Shown one piece after another: positions 1-7,766 of a stretch of 58,768 nucleotides of DNA. The stretch comes from Lentisphaerota bacterium (GTDB taxonomy: Bacteria > Verrucomicrobiota > Lentisphaeria > Victivallales > Victivallaceae). Below the pieces are notes generated by a model. It was not told the DNA's origin and searched no databases. It saw nothing but the letters and a program-made list of their open reading frames with translations. The translations under genes and the position numbers were made by a program. The stretch lies in assembly GCA_015061775.1 (NCBI GenBank), contig SUVY01000010.1, positions 1 through 58,768 of the forward strand, given 5' to 3'. The first letter of the stretch is position 1. The number at the start of each line of letters is the position of its first letter.

Positions 1-1
1 T

Positions 2-403
2 ATGCTTCAGGCGATGAATACCGGTCACGACGGAAGTCTTACCACCATCCATGCCAACAGCCCCCGCGACGCGCTTTCACGTCTTGAGACGCTGGTTCTC
101 ATGTCCGGCTTTGACCTCCCGCTGCGCGCCATCCGCGAACAGATAGCGTCTGCGATAAATATCGTCGTGCAGATATCGCGCGAGCGTGACGGAAGCCGCA
201 AAGTGGTGAACATAAGCGAGATAATCAAAATGGAAGGCGATATCATCACCATGCAGGATATCTTCAACTTCCGCCAGACCGGCTGGAGTGACGACGGAAA
301 GATATGCGGAGTATTTGAGCCGACAGGCAGTATCCCGAGCTTTATGGAAGATATCCGCCGCGCAAAACTCGACTGCGATGTTTCGCTGTTCTCCCAAAAA
401 TGA
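2..403 (+). CDS. CpaF/TadA-type secretion ATPase, C-terminal fragment
   Basis: This is the C-terminal part of a type II/IV secretion ATPase of the CpaF/TadA (Tad pilus) family, a cytoplasmic hexameric motor that powers pilus assembly. The gene is cut by the window edge, so the ATG at position 2 is an internal methionine. The visible part opens with the family signature [20 protein letters not shown], which contains the His box, and continues with the RLETLVLM and [14 protein letters not shown] segments that follow the Walker motifs. The ATP-binding loop lies off-window. An imperfectly spaced palindrome follows the stop (413-421 with 433-441), but it lacks a T run, so I do not call it a terminator. 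No other pilus genes are in view. Confidence 0.9.
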   Translation: MLQAMNTGHDGSLTTIHANSPRDALSRLETLVLMSGFDLPLRAIREQIASAINIVVQISRERDGSRKVVNISEIIKMEGDIITMQDIFNFRQTGWSDDGKICGVFEPTGSIPSFMEDIRRAKLDCDVSLFSQK

Positions 404-468
404 CCATCTTGGTTTTTCCGCTTGCTCAGAGCGCGGAAAAATAACCGGCTGATAATCGCTTCTGTGCC

Positions 469-497
469 TTGAAAAAAAGGCAATTTTGTGGTATATT
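469..497 (+). promoter_or_regulatory. Predicted sigma-70-type promoter for serA
   Basis: TTGAAA (469-474), a 17-base spacer ending in GTGG, and TATATT (492-497). The start site would fall near 504, giving a leader of about 70 bases before serA. It is one of a consistent set of such promoters in this window. Confidence 0.7.
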
Positions 498-575
498 ATA
501 ATACAGAAATTTTAAATTCTTCACGCGCGCATACGCAAGGCGCATGAGGGGAGAAATATAAAAGGAGAGATTATC

Positions 576-2141
576 ATGCGTAAAGTTTTGATTCCGACCA
601 AGTTGGATAAGTTTGCGGCTGCCATGCTCGAGGAAAAGGGCTACAACGTCGTTCTCGATACCACCAGCAGCTTTGAGGATGCGATCAAAGCCAACAGCGA
701 TGCCGAGGCACTTATCGTCCGCAGCGAGAAGGTCACTGCTGAGATCATCGATCAGCTTCCCCAGCTCAAACTCATCGTCCGCGCCGGAGCCGGATACAAC
801 ACTATCGACATCAAATATGCCCGCAGCCGCGACATCGATGTGATGAACACCCCCGGAGCCAACTCAAACGGAGTTGCCGAGGAGGTGGTCGCCATGATGC
901 TTGCCGGCAGCCGCTTCCTGGTCGAAGCTGATATCTCCACCCGCGCCGGAAACTGGGAAAAGAGCAAGTTCCTCGGCAAAGAGGTCACCGGCAAGACCGT
1001 CGGTATCCTCGGTCTCGGCCACATCGGTCAGCTCGTGGTGAAGCGTCTTTCCGGATTCGAGGTCAAAGTCCTCGGATATGATCCCTTCCTCTCTCCTGTG
1101 CTCGCTGAGAAGCTCGGAGTCGAGCTTGCCAGCGTCGAAAAAATCTTCTCTGAGTGCGATTACATCACTCTTCATATTCCCGAGAACGATGAGACCCGCG
1201 GCATGATCAACGCCAAGCTCTTCAGCCTGATGAAGCCCGGCGCCATGCTGGTCAACTGCGCCCGGGCCGGAGTCGTCAACGAAGACGATCTGCGCGCCGC
1301 CAAAGCCGAGAAGAAGATCCTCTTCTGCAACGACGTCTATCCGAAAGATGCCGAGGGTCCGAAGAGCGTTGCCGATATCGCTGATATCATGCTTCCGCAC
1401 CTCGGAGCCAACACCAAAGAGGCGAACCTCTGCGCTGCCCGCAAAGCTGCCGAGCAGACCATCGCCTACTTCGAGCAGGGAGTCACCAGTTGCGTGGTCA
1501 ATAAAGCTCTTCCGGACGGACTTGATGCCAAGTTCCAGAAGCTCGCTTATGTTCTGACTGCTCTTGACAGTGCGTATCTCGGATGCGACAACCCCTCACG
1601 TGTCGAGACCAGCTTCTACGGCGATCTCACTCAGTTCGCGGCATGGATGACTCCGGCTATCGCCGCCGGAATCTCCTCCGATTTTGCCGTGACCCAGAGC
1701 CCCAAAGATGCCGAGAAATTCTTCTCCGAGGCAGGAGTTGAGCTGATCAACCGCGAAGCCGATAACGCCAAGGGCTACGGCAACGCCATGACCATCGACC
1801 TCTTCACCGGAAGCAATCCGATCAACAAGGCAGGCGCCCGCGGAACCATCACCGAAAACAAACTCATGGTCACCCGTCTGGGCGACTTCGATGAGCTTTA
1901 TCTTGATCCCGCCGGAAACCACCTGTTCGTTGAATATACCGACGCTCCCGGAGTCATCGGTATCATCGCCGGCATCCTCGGTGTCAACAATATCAACATC
2001 CTCGATATCCGCGCTCCCCAGAGCTCAGACGGAAAACGTGCTCTCTCTGTTCTCAAGACCAGCGTGAACGTTCCTGCGGACATCATCTGTCAGATATCCG
2101 AAGCGGTCAAAGCAGTCCGCGCCTTCTCTTTCGTTTACTGA
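576..2141 (+). CDS. serA: D-3-phosphoglycerate dehydrogenase
   Basis: Oxidises 3-phosphoglycerate to 3-phosphohydroxypyruvate with NAD+, the first step of serine synthesis, in the cytoplasm. The protein has 521 residues, the long form of the family. It has an N-terminal substrate domain, a Rossmann fold with the NAD loop GLGHIGQLVV near residue 147, the catalytic region with NCARAGVVNEDDL and a HLGANTKEA segment, an intervening (ASB-like) domain, and a C-terminal ACT domain beginning near residue 450 (VEYTDAPGVIGIIAGILG), where serine feedback usually acts. The start is set by AAAGGAGAG eight bases upstream. The gene has its own promoter and is followed after 23 bases by an orphan gene. Confidence 0.97.
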   Translation: MRKVLIPTKLDKFAAAMLEEKGYNVVLDTTSSFEDAIKANSDAEALIVRSEKVTAEIIDQLPQLKLIVRAGAGYNTIDIKYARSRDIDVMNTPGANSNGVAEEVVAMMLAGSRFLVEADISTRAGNWEKSKFLGKEVTGKTVGILGLGHIGQLVVKRLSGFEVKVLGYDPFLSPVLAEKLGVELASVEKIFSECDYITLHIPENDETRGMINAKLFSLMKPGAMLVNCARAGVVNEDDLRAAKAEKKILFCNDVYPKDAEGPKSVADIADIMLPHLGANTKEANLCAARKAAEQTIAYFEQGVTSCVVNKALPDGLDAKFQKLAYVLTALDSAYLGCDNPSRVETSFYGDLTQFAAWMTPAIAAGISSDFAVTQSPKDAEKFFSEAGVELINREADNAKGYGNAMTIDLFTGSNPINKAGARGTITENKLMVTRLGDFDELYLDPAGNHLFVEYTDAPGVIGIIAGILGVNNINILDIRAPQSSDGKRALSVLKTSVNVPADIICQISEAVKAVRAFSFVY

Positions 2142-2164
2142 TAACGGAGCAATAAAAGCGCACA

Positions 2165-2809
2165 ATGGCAGGAAACATCTTCGGCAAATTGTTCAGGGGC
2201 TTCGGCTTCTGGCACAAAAACAGCAGCACTCCGGAAACGGTCAATCTCCGGAGTGATGCTCTGTGCAAACTCAATTTGTCTCCGTTGATGGGCAGACGCG
2301 ATGCTGCCTTTGACAGCGTCGGAGTCATCGGTTCTTCCGAGATGCTCAAGTGTTCCGACGAAGTGCGCCTTTCAATTTACAAACAGGCGATGGCGCAGCT
2401 TGACTCCGCCATCGCCGACTGCACCCGCATCGCGGGAGCAATGACCAGCACCGACTCTCTGCGCCGTGAGCGCAGTTTTGCCAGTTACCTCGAGACTATG
2501 CGCTGCCATCTCAACGTGATGGTTGACCTGGTCGAGCTCGGAAACCAGGTGGTCAACGGTGTGGTCGTTTCAGGAGGTCTTATCGAAGCCGCCTCCGCCT
2601 CGGATATAGCCGAATCCGGAATGGTCTGTCACGATGCCGAGGTCAATTTTTCCGGACGTTTCCGCAGTATGGTCGAGCGGGTCAAGCCCCGCGTGCTGCG
2701 TTACCGTGAGTATGCCAAGCGCAGTTTCAGTCCTGAAAACGCCCAGCGTTACAAGACGGCATACGACTATTATATAGAAGTTTACAGACTGCCGGTCAAC
2801 GGCAGATGA
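2165..2809 (+). CDS. Hypothetical protein, 214 residues
   Basis: I do not recognise this protein. It has no clear signal peptide or membrane segment and looks mostly alpha-helical. A basic, glycine- and phenylalanine-rich N-terminus (FGKLFRGFGFW) precedes a helical core around residues 65-140 containing SIYKQAMAQLDSAIADCTRI and a later VDLVELGNQVVNGVVV stretch. Codon use matches the neighbours. It sits 23 bases after serA and 39 bases before purL on the same strand, so co-transcription with amino-acid and purine genes is likely, but this does not define a function. The ribosome-binding site is weak (GGAG lies about 15 bases upstream). A later start is possible, though no better one is evident. 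Confidence 0.7.
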   Translation: MAGNIFGKLFRGFGFWHKNSSTPETVNLRSDALCKLNLSPLMGRRDAAFDSVGVIGSSEMLKCSDEVRLSIYKQAMAQLDSAIADCTRIAGAMTSTDSLRRERSFASYLETMRCHLNVMVDLVELGNQVVNGVVVSGGLIEAASASDIAESGMVCHDAEVNFSGRFRSMVERVKPRVLRYREYAKRSFSPENAQRYKTAYDYYIEVYRLPVNGR

Positions 2810-2848
2810 TTTGAGAATTTTTACCAAATAATTTGAGGAATATAAAAA

Positions 2849-5824
2849 ATGGCAACTTACCGGATCGAGATTTCCAGTCTGCCCCAGTGGCAGGATGCCC
2901 GCGGCAACGGTGTCGCACAGCAGATCACCAGACAGTTCGGCTGCGAACTTGACAGTGTTCGCGTCCGCGACGTCTATACCTTCGACGCTGATATCACTCA
3001 GCAGGAGGCGGAAAAAATCGCAGAGCTGCTCTACAACCCCGTGCTCCAGTGCTGGAAAGTCGGTGAAGCAGTCTCGTCCAACTACGTCGAAGCAGGCGCA
3101 TTTGATTACGTCATCGCCGTCGGATTCCGTCCCGGAGTGACCGACAACGTGGCGCGCACTTTGCGCGATGCCTGCTCCGATATCCTCGGACGCAAACTTG
3201 CTGCCGAGGACTTCGTTGCCGGTTCTGCTGAGTATATGCTTTCAGGCAAATCCATCGACCGCAAGACTGCCGAGAGTATCGGTTTCAAGCTGCTCGCCAA
3301 CGAGCTTATCCAGACTGTGCTGGTCTGCTCCAAGGAGGAAGCTGCAGCCGGAATTCCGCTCAACCTGCCCAAAGTTACCGGCTCGACCGCCGTCGAAGTA
3401 AGAGAGTACGACCTCGAAGTCGATGACGACAAACTTATGGAAATCAGCCGCAACGGAATTCTCGCTCTCTCTCTCGAAGAGATGAAGTCTATCCAGAATT
3501 ATTTCCGCAACGCTCAGGGCCGTGAGGCATACGGACTCAAAAACTCTCCGACCGACGTCGAGCTCGAAGTGCTCGCGCAGACCTGGAGTGAGCACTGCAA
3601 ACACAAGATCTTCAGCGCGAAGATCGACTACGAGAACAGCGAAGACGGAAGCAAAAAAGAGATCGTCTCCTGCTACAAGACCTTCATCCAGAAGAGCACC
3701 AAAGAGATCGCCGGCGAAGTCGATTGGCTGGTTTCCGTGTTCAAGGACAACGCCGGAGTCATAAAATTCAACGATGACTGCGATATCGTTTATAAAGTTG
3801 AGACTCACAACAGTCCTTCCGCGCTCGACCCCTACGGCGGCGCGATGACCGGTATCGTCGGTGTGAACCGCGACCCCATGGGAACCGGACAGGGAGCTGA
3901 ACTGCTCATCAACGTCTGGGGTTACTGCTTCGGCTCTCCCTTTACCTCAGATGAGAATGTTCCCGAGGGACTTCTGCATCCCCGCCGTCTGCGCGACGGA
4001 GTTCACAAAGGAGTCATCGACGGAGGAAACCAGAGCGGTATTCCCTACGGAAACGGCTGGGAGTTTTTCGATGACCGCTACATCGGCAAACCGCTGGTTT
4101 ACTGCGGAACTGTCGGACGTCTTCCCAAGAGCGTCAACGGAATTCCGGGAGCCTCCAAGAGCATCGAGCCCGGCGACCTTATCGTCATGGGCGGAGGTCG
4201 CATCGGTAAGGACGGTATCCACGGAGCTACCTTCTCCAGCGAAGAGCTGCACAAGGACAGTCCGGTGCAGGCGGTTCAGATCGGAGACCCCATCACCCAG
4301 AAAAAGATGAGCGACTTCATGATCGAAGCGCGCAACCGTTCACTCTACCGCTTCATCACCGACAACGGTGCAGGCGGACTCTCTTCCAGCGTCGGTGAGA
4401 TGGCTGAACTCTGCAACGGATGCCGTCTCGACCTCGCCAAAGCTCCGCTCAAATACGCCGGACTTCAGCCCTGGGAGATCCTGGTTTCCGAGGCTCAGGA
4501 GCGCATGAGTTTTGCCGTTCCTCCGGAAAAGATCGACGAGTTCAAACGCCTTGCCGCCGAGCGCGATGTCGAAGTCACCGTTCTCGGAGAGTTCACCGAT
4601 GACGGCAAGTTCCACATGCTTTACAACGATAAGACCGTCGCTCTTATCGACATTGATTTCATGCACTCCGGACTTCCCCAGATGTCGCTCAAAGCGCGCT
4701 GGGAGCGCAAAAAGTTCGATGAGCCCGAGATGGCCGGACGCGACCTTGAAAAAGATATCGTCTCCATGATGGGACGCCTCAATATCGCCTCAGATGAGTT
4801 CAAAGCCCGCCAGTACGACCACGAGGTCAAGGGCTTGAGCGTGGTCAAACCCTTCGTCGGAGTCGGACGCGATGTTGCCGGAGACGCCACCGTCACCATG
4901 ATCGAGCCGCTGAGCACCGAGGGAATCATCCTCGCTTCAGCGATCCTTCCGCACCACGGAGATATCGATACCTACTGGATGACCGCATCCAGCATCGACC
5001 TTGCGGTGAGAAGAGTTCTCTCCGTCGGAGGAAGCATGGACAGGATCGCCGGACTCGACAACTTCTGCTGGCCCGACCCCGTCCAGAGCGAAAAGACTCC
5101 GGATGGAGAGTACAAGCTCGCCCAGCTCGTCCGTGCCAACGAGGCGCTCTATGAGTACACCAAGAAATACGTCGTTCCCTGTATTTCCGGCAAAGACTCA
5201 ATGAAGAACGACAGCACCCGCGGCGGACGCAAAATATCCATTCCGCCGAGCCTGCTCTTCAGCGTCATATCCAAGATGGACGACATCCGTCTCTCGATCA
5301 CTCCCGACGCCAAGAGCGCAGGAGACATCGTTTACGTCATCGGAGAGACCAAAGCCGAGCTCGGAGGTTCTGAGTATTACAGCATGCTCGGAGCTACCGG
5401 AAACCGCGTTCCCGAAGTTGACGCAGAGAAGTTCATCTCTCTCTATGGTCAGGTGGTGAAAGCGACCAAAGCGCGTCTCTTTAACTCACTTATCACTCCG
5501 GGACTCGGAGGCCTTGCCGTGGCATTTGCCAAGACCGCGATGGCTGGACGTCTCGGTCTTGATATCGATCTCGATGCAGTTCCTGCGAGCGAGAAATGCT
5601 CCGCTGCCGAGCTGCTCTTCTCTGAGTCCAACGGACGCTTCGTCGCAACGGTCGCGGCATCCAAGGCTCAGGAGTTCGAAACTCTCTTTGCCGGATATCC
5701 GGTTGCCAAAGTCGGAGTCGTTACTTCCGACGGCAGCGTGGTGTTTGCCAAAGACGGCAAAAAGAGCGTTGTTTCAGTTGAAGCCATGCTCAACAGCTAC
5801 AAAGGTACACTTGACAATATCTGA
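2849..5824 (+). CDS. purL: Phosphoribosylformylglycinamidine synthase, PurS-PurL fusion
   Basis: Converts FGAR to FGAM using ATP and ammonia from glutamine in purine synthesis. The 991-residue protein is longer than stand-alone PurL (about 740) and shorter than the proteobacterial single-chain enzyme (about 1290). The C-terminal glutaminase (PurQ) domain is absent and must be supplied by another gene. The first roughly 170 residues look like two PurS-like modules (one at 1-85, one starting at FDYVIAVGFRPGVTDNVAR). The synthetase core follows with TWSEHCKHK (near 245), VETHNSPSALDPYGGA (near 317), GGNQSGIPYGNG (near 391), GGGRIGKDGIHG (near 448), DNGAGGLSSSVGEMAE (near 504) and SGKDSMKND (near 779). 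The start ATG has only a weak AG-rich ribosome site. Confidence 0.95.
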   Translation: MATYRIEISSLPQWQDARGNGVAQQITRQFGCELDSVRVRDVYTFDADITQQEAEKIAELLYNPVLQCWKVGEAVSSNYVEAGAFDYVIAVGFRPGVTDNVARTLRDACSDILGRKLAAEDFVAGSAEYMLSGKSIDRKTAESIGFKLLANELIQTVLVCSKEEAAAGIPLNLPKVTGSTAVEVREYDLEVDDDKLMEISRNGILALSLEEMKSIQNYFRNAQGREAYGLKNSPTDVELEVLAQTWSEHCKHKIFSAKIDYENSEDGSKKEIVSCYKTFIQKSTKEIAGEVDWLVSVFKDNAGVIKFNDDCDIVYKVETHNSPSALDPYGGAMTGIVGVNRDPMGTGQGAELLINVWGYCFGSPFTSDENVPEGLLHPRRLRDGVHKGVIDGGNQSGIPYGNGWEFFDDRYIGKPLVYCGTVGRLPKSVNGIPGASKSIEPGDLIVMGGGRIGKDGIHGATFSSEELHKDSPVQAVQIGDPITQKKMSDFMIEARNRSLYRFITDNGAGGLSSSVGEMAELCNGCRLDLAKAPLKYAGLQPWEILVSEAQERMSFAVPPEKIDEFKRLAAERDVEVTVLGEFTDDGKFHMLYNDKTVALIDIDFMHSGLPQMSLKARWERKKFDEPEMAGRDLEKDIVSMMGRLNIASDEFKARQYDHEVKGLSVVKPFVGVGRDVAGDATVTMIEPLSTEGIILASAILPHHGDIDTYWMTASSIDLAVRRVLSVGGSMDRIAGLDNFCWPDPVQSEKTPDGEYKLAQLVRANEALYEYTKKYVVPCISGKDSMKNDSTRGGRKISIPPSLLFSVISKMDDIRLSITPDAKSAGDIVYVIGETKAELGGSEYYSMLGATGNRVPEVDAEKFISLYGQVVKATKARLFNSLITPGLGGLAVAFAKTAMAGRLGLDIDLDAVPASEKCSAAELLFSESNGRFVATVAASKAQEFETLFAGYPVAKVGVVTSDGSVVFAKDGKKSVVSVEAMLNSYKGTLDNI

Positions 5825-6001
5825 CCGGAACAGCTCAATATTTGCAGCGCATTGCCAGCGGACGTCGGGGGGAACGACCTCCCGCCGGCTGCTGCGGATG
5901 TTTGTTTGCACCGAAGCATTCCGGGGGAAGCACCGAGGGATCTCTGCAACGAGGCAGATGATCCAGCGGCGGTGTGCTTGACCCCGGTCCACAACCACAA
6001 T
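5825..6001 (+). ncRNA. Structured leader or small RNA candidate upstream of the sigma factor
   Basis: This 177-base gap has no open frame but holds two strong stem-loops. The first (5856-5891) has an inner CGGGGGG/CCTCCCG stem (66-72 with 78-84, one G-U) capped by AACGA, extended by CAGC/GCTG. The second is a 67-base rod (5921-5987): CCGGGG pairs with CCCCGG, AAGCAC with GTGCTT, GGATC with GATCC and TCTGC with GCAGA, closing on the loop AACGAG. A perfect TTGACA lies at 5811-5816 inside the end of purL, but the -10 box is poor. There is no T run before the AAAGGAG of the sigma gene, so this is more likely its 5' leader than a terminator. The CCTCCC in stem 1 could mask that ribosome site. No known riboswitch class is recognised. 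Confidence 0.45.
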
Positions 6002-6015
6002 AAAGGAGAAGGTTG

Positions 6016-6756
6016 ATGGAAAACAAAAAAAGTGCAGAGCAAAACAGCTGCGAAAACGACGTCCTGATAGAACAGAATCTCAGGCTTGTTCTCAAGATCG
6101 CCAATGATTTTCTCGGACGCGGTCTTCCGTGGGACGATCTGGTGTCTGAGGGCAACCGCGGTCTGATGTCTGCGGCGCGCAAATTCGATCCGAAACGCGG
6201 AACGAAATTCAGCACATACAGCGCGTGGTGGATCAAACAGGCGATACGTCAGGCGATCGCTGAGCAGACGCAGGCGGTGAGGGTTCCGATAGGAACTCAG
6301 CTCAACTCGCGCCGCATACGCAGAGGAGTCAAGCTCTATTTTGAAGAGTTCGGCAGAGAGCCGGATGACGAAGAGCTTGCCGCATATACCAATCTTCCGC
6401 TTGCGACCATCAAGCGTCTGCGCAATACCCGCCAGGCAGATATGCAGTCTCTCAACGCCAATGTCCTCAGCGATGATGAGGATGGTTCCGAGTTTCAGGA
6501 GTTTCTGTCCGACAACGACACAGCCGCTCCGGATGAAAATCTGCTGCGGATAGAGGATATAGACCAGCTTCTGAAGCTGCTTGACCGCCTTCCGGAGCGT
6601 GAACGCATGGTTCTGAGACTGCGTTTCGGACTTGACGGAAGTCCTGTGCTGACCCTCGAAGAGGTCGGCAAACAGCTGAACTGTACCAACGAACGTATCC
6701 GCCAAATACAAATACTGGCATTGAAAAAACTGCATGCCATGATGACAGAGGAGTAG
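6016..6756 (+). CDS. RNA polymerase sigma-70 family factor, short form
   Basis: Directs RNA polymerase to promoters. The 246-residue protein begins almost directly in region 2 (LRLVLKIANDFLGRGLPWDD near residue 22). It has the -10-recognition and melting helix TKFSTYSAWWIKQAIRQAI near residue 63, a region 3 (RRIRRGVKLYFEEFGREPDD near 99) and a region 4 with LPERERMVLRLRFGL near 192 and the -35 helix-turn-helix LEEVGKQLNCTNERIRQIQ. Region 1.1 is absent and region 1.2 is short or missing, so it resembles a group 2/3 alternative factor and not the housekeeping RpoD. ATG 6016 fits AAAGGAG (6002-6008) better than the TTG three bases upstream. Dus follows after five bases. The long structured leader suggests post-transcriptional control. 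Confidence 0.93.
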   Translation: MENKKSAEQNSCENDVLIEQNLRLVLKIANDFLGRGLPWDDLVSEGNRGLMSAARKFDPKRGTKFSTYSAWWIKQAIRQAIAEQTQAVRVPIGTQLNSRRIRRGVKLYFEEFGREPDDEELAAYTNLPLATIKRLRNTRQADMQSLNANVLSDDEDGSEFQEFLSDNDTAAPDENLLRIEDIDQLLKLLDRLPERERMVLRLRFGLDGSPVLTLEEVGKQLNCTNERIRQIQILALKKLHAMMTEE

Positions 6757-6761
6757 ATCCA

Positions 6762-7766
6762 ATGCAAAACGGGGGGATAATCTATCCTGAAAACGCCCTG
6801 ATACTGGCTCCGTTGTCGGGATTCACCGACATCGCCTACCGCCGCGCCGCAAGACGCGGAGGCTGCCGCTATGCGTTTACCGAGATGATAGATGCGGCAA
6901 GCATTGCATACGCGAGCGAACGCACCAAACCTATGCTTTTCCGGGGTGAGGAAGAGGATTTTCTCGGAGTTCAGCTCGTCGGAGCTGACCCCGCATTGAT
7001 CGAAAAGGCGGTCATCTATCTCAATGAACTTGATTTTTCACTTCTTGACTTCAACCTGGGCTGTCCGGTTCCCAAAGTTGCGGGCAAGGGGGCTGGAGCG
7101 GCGCTCGGATGCAATTACGACCATGCCATGCGCTGCTTTGAAGTGATATCGCGTCTCAGCCGTTTTCCTGTGACGGCGAAAATGCGTATTCTTGATGAGG
7201 AGGATGCTGCTCCGTCAGTAAAACTTGCTTCCGGGCTTGCTTCGCTCGGAGCGCGTGCCATCACCGTACACGGCAGAACGCGCAAGTCGTTCTATACGGG
7301 AACGGTGCATTTTGATATCATTTCAGCTATCCGTACTGCTCTTCCTGAAGTCGAAGTCATCGCCAACGGAGGCGTACACACAGTTGACCAGTGCCGCGAG
7401 ATACGCGAAAAATCCGGCTGCTCACGGGTCATGCTGGCGCAGGGAGCTATGGGAAATCCCTGGCTGTTCCGCGAGATAGAGACCGGATGCGAAGCTCCTG
7501 ATATCGAAGAGTGGCGGGATATGGTCATGACCCACGTCTCAGATATGGTTGCGCTTTACGGAGAGTTTTCCGGAATGCGTCAGGCGCGCAAAATAGTCCA
7601 CGATTACCTCAAGGGCAGGGGATTCGGAGGAGCCGCAAAATCCAAGGCAAGTCTGCTGTCAAACCTCGATGAGCTGCGGGAACTGGTTTATAATGCCGCT
7701 CCTGTCGCGGTATCTCCGCAACGGAAGATCAGGTATTCTCCATTGCTGTCTGAAAACACCAACTGA
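6762..7766 (+). CDS. tRNA-dihydrouridine synthase
   Basis: FMN enzyme that reduces specific uridines to dihydrouridine in tRNA D-loops. The 334-residue TIM barrel starts with ALILAPLSGFTDIAYR. It has the catalytic cysteine motif DFNLGCPVPK (Cys101), the RNA/FMN-contacting VHGRTRKSFYTG segment, and the phosphate-binding IANGGVH and AQGAMGNPWLF motifs. Its length matches DusB-like members, but the subtype cannot be fixed by eye. GAGGAG lies seven bases before the ATG, and the gene is probably co-transcribed with the sigma factor five bases upstream. Its last 79 bases overlap the convergent glycosyltransferase gene. Confidence 0.94.
   Translation: MQNGGIIYPENALILAPLSGFTDIAYRRAARRGGCRYAFTEMIDAASIAYASERTKPMLFRGEEEDFLGVQLVGADPALIEKAVIYLNELDFSLLDFNLGCPVPKVAGKGAGAALGCNYDHAMRCFEVISRLSRFPVTAKMRILDEEDAAPSVKLASGLASLGARAITVHGRTRKSFYTGTVHFDIISAIRTALPEVEVIANGGVHTVDQCREIREKSGCSRVMLAQGAMGNPWLFREIETGCEAPDIEEWRDMVMTHVSDMVALYGEFSGMRQARKIVHDYLKGRGFGGAAKSKASLLSNLDELRELVYNAAPVAVSPQRKIRYSPLLSENTN

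Noticed and set aside
413-441. Intrinsic terminator after cpaF
   Set aside because: A nine-base palindrome exists, but the 3' side is followed by A residues, not a T run.
5921-5987. Possible 4.5S/SRP RNA, because of a GGCAGATGA-like stretch and a rod-like fold
   Set aside because: The invariant GGAAGGAAGCAG tetraloop region is missing; the similarity is limited to a short, low-information match.
6013-6015. TTG start for the sigma factor
   Set aside because: The ATG three bases downstream has better spacing from AAAGGAG.
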